From Cystobacter fuscus (lineage in GTDB: Bacteria > Myxococcota > Myxococcia > Myxococcales > Myxococcaceae): a DNA stretch of 64,000 nucleotides. Within the stretch, counting starts at the first letter, position 1. The number at the start of each line of letters is the position of its first letter. The DNA is taken from assembly GCF_002305875.1 (NCBI RefSeq), contig NZ_CP022098.1, positions 620,001 through 684,000 on the forward strand, given 5' to 3'. The translations under genes were made by a program, and so were the position numbers. This document shows positions 62,401 through 64,000 of this stretch, in pieces. The notes beneath the pieces are model-generated. The model searched no databases. It saw only the letters and a program-made list of their open reading frames with translations, and had not been told where the DNA came from.

Positions 62401-63123
62401 GTCATCAACCTCTATCGCTCCGTGTTCGCGGGACTGCTCAAGCGCGACCCGGACGACGCGGCCACCTCGGAGATGCTCGCGTTCGCGGAGGCACTGTGCC
62501 TGGACAGCTATTGGGAGCACCGCAGCCGGCTCATCGTCTTCCGGGACAGTCCGGACGAGCACAAGCTCCAGGGGCTGCTGGACGCGGGGCTGCTGGTGCC
62601 CGCGGACGCGCGGCCGGGCCCGGTGCCCACGCACGTGCGCTTCTTCCATGACTCGATGCAGAGCTACCTCACGGCGCGGGCGCTGTACGCGCGCCAGGCG
62701 TCACAGGCGCGGTGGGACTGCCTGTGGCGGGCCGCGGGCGAGCCGGGCTTCGCGCGCGAGCAGTCGGACCTGATGACGGAGGCGGGCTCGGAGCTGTTCC
62801 AGATGTGCGCGTACGTCTTCGGGTACGACGCGCGGCTGAAGGCCGAGCTGGCGCGGCACCTGGAGCTGTGCGCCGAGGCGAATGACGAGCGGCTCACCAA
62901 GGAGGGCATCCTCGCGGCGGTGCCCGGAGAGCTGAGGGAGATGCTGCGCAGGTCCGGGCGGTCGCTGGGGCCGGGCGCGCTGCTGCGCGAGGCCACCCGG
63001 GTCTGCGCGGAACATGGAGAGGGGGAGGCCCTGTTCCTGCTCTACGCGCGCATCGCTCCCCGCGTGTGGCCCTGGAAACCCAACGACGTGGAGGACGCTC
63101 CTTCGCGCACGGACGCCGCCTGA
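59467..63123 (+). CDS. Membrane-spanning STAND NTPase with exported beta-propeller
   Basis: This 1218-residue protein has an N-terminal signal with lipobox-like FVGC (Cys33). About 570 residues of propeller-like repeats follow (HVWAWTPQRAGLGLVD, RLWVVSLFTAKTLWVIDPAGG, QRVWVLDSSRQTAPRLL, GVWFVSDEETRLHRLRL), then an Ig-like segment. Three helices lie at about 618-640, 648-674 and 678-703, after which the chain should be cytoplasmic. The NACHT-like NTPase has P-loop GGRGKS (797-802), Walker B FLVLDGLTES (Asp867) and sensor PLLLSARPNEA, and a helical C-terminal region. The layout suggests an envelope sensor driving an intracellular oligomerising switch. It is followed 1 nt later by a DUF4184 gene. 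No effector domain is visible in this protein. Confidence 0.75.
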   Translation: MKTSPRAGSPTWRSLLRRAPWLASAVLLGFVGCARSEQVPAPVEASVAGYWVRPFSRASRLAPCGHGNHVWAWTPQRAGLGLVDADGGELSVRLGDENARVVDVIPSADPERAWVHVEVVSPEAGRANAVYSVDHQGSLQRIDALPSQELVLAPSEGHERLWVVSLFTAKTLWVIDPAGGVEAVALSIPGQASAAVGRATLVPVGDGRQGWLVLDQNLHQVDLQAKSKFNPRPLSARNVRELIPTSRAQRVWVLDSSRQTAPRLLQTGREGAADKNVEPSPPLPDTVQRPFVHQRGDSLWLVVPEPKAAKSPGSSVTTPAGLSLKLVTPEGPVGSGVQVEGAPLIAHSPDGAAWARDEHRVYRLGDTGDELARSKSFSDVDALLPVSAEQAWIVSRDGFVRLLSMKDSALVVTASDPTNLRAPVARAWDAHGVWFVSDEETRLHRLRLGPEGLSLSLVLEGVDLGDVRPISGTERFWIAGTPRSYVQAPVSEVRRVEVGFAGGAVLERGAEGAVQMTGTPEAGAALSSLEVDWPGLVRAKGLESGLRIEVRDENGNLVGQGLRRFVEPEGLLFQWTEPPGSTEHLYDLQVSSPEVENGSRLTASFRHVPFGVPLLDQVWVRTALACVGLTLLLLLPLLLLRPSAAPRRWLPLLGYSVSLVGAGGSEVLGLLGGLRIHLPTVVGVVSAEVVLCACLGLLSPVVFRKLVFTHPFSWAAAPLLRSPAFRRRFFATHVRQVRRRVEVASAQANGEVFVDLSAHVVEHGGPGVPPSPSERTAAELCLLLTHERAHLLIQCAGGRGKSALLRQLVRLSLERFEQRPSSPLPVFIDPAAEDLESAAKEALQDLGLPEELRNALLESGDFFLVLDGLTESRVEPEALRRYLEREMGLHAPLLLSARPNEAYRLAMSHSLRWMAVEPKRLDEAGLARFQAAYPDEKGQLQVLSGALQRICRGRGGDGTYVPLLVRLALRFGGGGVDSVINLYRSVFAGLLKRDPDDAATSEMLAFAEALCLDSYWEHRSRLIVFRDSPDEHKLQGLLDAGLLVPADARPGPVPTHVRFFHDSMQSYLTARALYARQASQARWDCLWRAAGEPGFAREQSDLMTEAGSELFQMCAYVFGYDARLKAELARHLELCAEANDERLTKEGILAAVPGELREMLRRSGRSLGPGALLREATRVCAEHGEGEALFLLYARIAPRVWPWKPNDVEDAPSRTDAA

Positions 63124-63124
63124 C

Positions 63125-63907
63125 ATGCCCGTCACCCTTCCGGCCCACGCCGCCGCGGTCCTGCCGTTCTTCCGGTTCGTCTCCAGCCACTGGGTGCGCA
63201 CCGCGCTCGTCGTCGGCGCCTGCTCCCCGGACTTCTCCTATATCTACGTGCCTCACGGGTGGGGACGGGTGGCGCATACCGTCCCGGGCCTCTTCCAGTA
63301 TTGCCTCCCCGTGGGACTCGGGGTGCTGGTGTGGCTGCAAGTGCTCGTCCTGCCCGCGCTGAGGCGGGCCCTGCCCGAGGTGGCGGGTGTGCAGTGGGGT
63401 CGCTTCGTGCGGCTGGAGTCCCCTCCGCGCACCCTGCTCGCGTGGGCCGTGGTGCTCGGGGCCCTGCTGGTGGGCGCCGCCACGCACCTGCTCTGGGATG
63501 GTTTCACCCATCGCGACATGTGGCCCGCGAACGTGCTCTATCGGGGCATCTACGTCCCCGTGGGGAGCCGGGAGCTGTCGCTCTCCCGTGTCTTCCAGCA
63601 CCTCTCGTCCGTGGTCGGCTCGCTCGGGGTGCTCGGGTACATGGTGAGGCGCTACCGGCACCTGGAGCCCGTGCCAGGGGGCTCGTGGGCGGCCTTCCTC
63701 CGGCTGCTGCTGCCCACGCTCGCCGGAGCCTGCGCGGGGCTCGCGTGGAGGCTGTCGCGCCCCGAGTCCATGGGGGCGCTGGAGGCACAGGTCTGGTGGG
63801 TGTTCTGGCCCACCGTGACGGGCGCGCTCGTGGGGTTCACGCTCGGGTGCGCGCTCGTGCGGTGGTACGAGGGGCGCGGAGCGGCCAGGCTCTCCGCGCC
63901 CCGGTGA
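63125..63907 (+). CDS. DUF4184-family membrane protein
   Basis: This 260-residue membrane protein matches DUF4184: MPVTLPAHAAAVLPF, CSPDFSYIY, and HLLWDGFTHRD with conserved Asp and His residues in a membrane context, suggesting a metal-dependent hydrolase-like fold. About six to seven transmembrane helices are visible. The ATG is 1 nt after the stop of the STAND gene, so translation is coupled and joint function is likely. It could be the effector or a lipid-modifying partner of the STAND receptor, but that is inference. Confidence 0.78.
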   Translation: MPVTLPAHAAAVLPFFRFVSSHWVRTALVVGACSPDFSYIYVPHGWGRVAHTVPGLFQYCLPVGLGVLVWLQVLVLPALRRALPEVAGVQWGRFVRLESPPRTLLAWAVVLGALLVGAATHLLWDGFTHRDMWPANVLYRGIYVPVGSRELSLSRVFQHLSSVVGSLGVLGYMVRRYRHLEPVPGGSWAAFLRLLLPTLAGACAGLAWRLSRPESMGALEAQVWWVFWPTVTGALVGFTLGCALVRWYEGRGAARLSAPR

Positions 63908-63917
63908 CGGCTCGCGC

Positions 63918-64000
63918 TCAGTTCGAGCCGACCGCCGCGCCGCTCTTGCCCACGACGGAGGCCGACTCCTTCGTGGGCGTGGCCGCGGTGCCGGGCAGCT
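63918..64000 (-). CDS. C-terminal end of an unidentified gene, partial
   Basis: The leftward frame ending with TGA at 63918 reads LPGTAATPTKESASVVGKSG and ends GSN. Only about 27 residues are inside the window, low in complexity and rich in Ala, Ser and Thr. It converges with the DUF4184 gene, 10 nt apart. No function can be assigned. Confidence 0.35.
   Translation of the reverse strand, partial: LPGTAATPTKESASVVGKSGAAVGSN

Overview
The window looks like chromosome from a fruiting myxobacterium of the Cystobacterineae type (Archangium, Cystobacter or Melittangium-like). This is inferred from the very high G+C, the dense set of lipoproteins and two-component proteins, a MYXO-CTERM-like sorting tail (5654-6976), a sigma-54-like promoter (26696-26711), and polymorphic toxin/immunity modules resembling the Sit kin-discrimination toxins. 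No species-level assignment is possible from sequence reading alone. No rRNA, tRNA, CRISPR array or intact insertion sequence was seen.

Layout. 1-7.0 kb: a cytochrome c lipoprotein and a YVTN propeller lipoprotein; an immunity-toxin-immunity locus (Imm11 / AHH nuclease / Imm11, with a nearly identical duplicated 3' part); a lipoprotein; a PaiB-like FMN protein; a BNR-propeller protein with a MYXO-CTERM-like tail. 7.1-12.3 kb: an AlbA_2/RecG-like regulator behind a four-box inverted-repeat operator, a remnant of an LVIVD-type gene, a CxxCH lipoprotein, an intact LVIVD lipoprotein and an exported methyltransferase. 12.4-20.6 kb: ordinary accessory and housekeeping genes (carboxypeptidase-like-domain lipoprotein, SEC-C protein, CBS protein, MobA-like nucleotidyltransferase, OmpA-like protein, HAD hydrolase). 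20.7-26.6 kb: a split ATP synthase locus, atpH - histidine kinase - atpA, divergent from an Hsp70-family gene. 26.7-31.0 kb: a beta-propeller lipoprotein, a MATE transporter and a TonB-like protein.

31.0-41.0 kb is a signalling block: a leftward six-gene chemosensory operon (REC-PilZ, response regulator, GAF, CheA, DUF2171-like, CheB) with no receptor, CheW or CheR nearby, followed by a hybrid kinase and a kinase/response-regulator pair. 41.3-48.9 kb encodes surface and envelope proteins: a VWA/thrombospondin-type-3 lipoprotein, a ferritin-like lipoprotein, a HEAT-like protein paired with a secreted HExxH protein, an SDR and a beta-barrel. 49.1-63.9 kb is the most accessory-looking part: a globin; a decayed gene pair truncated by a large nuclease-STAND-HEAT gene (a candidate antiphage protein, 50416-54576); a second polymorphic-toxin locus with a lipoprotein toxin, its immunity gene, an orphan AHH toxin tip and an Imm11-SUFU fusion; and a membrane-spanning STAND NTPase (59467-63123) with an exported beta-propeller sensor, coupled to a DUF4184 membrane protein.

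The two STAND genes, the polymorphic toxin loci and the AlbA_2 cassette are the best candidates for under-described biology. Each function named for them is inferred from domain architecture, not demonstrated.
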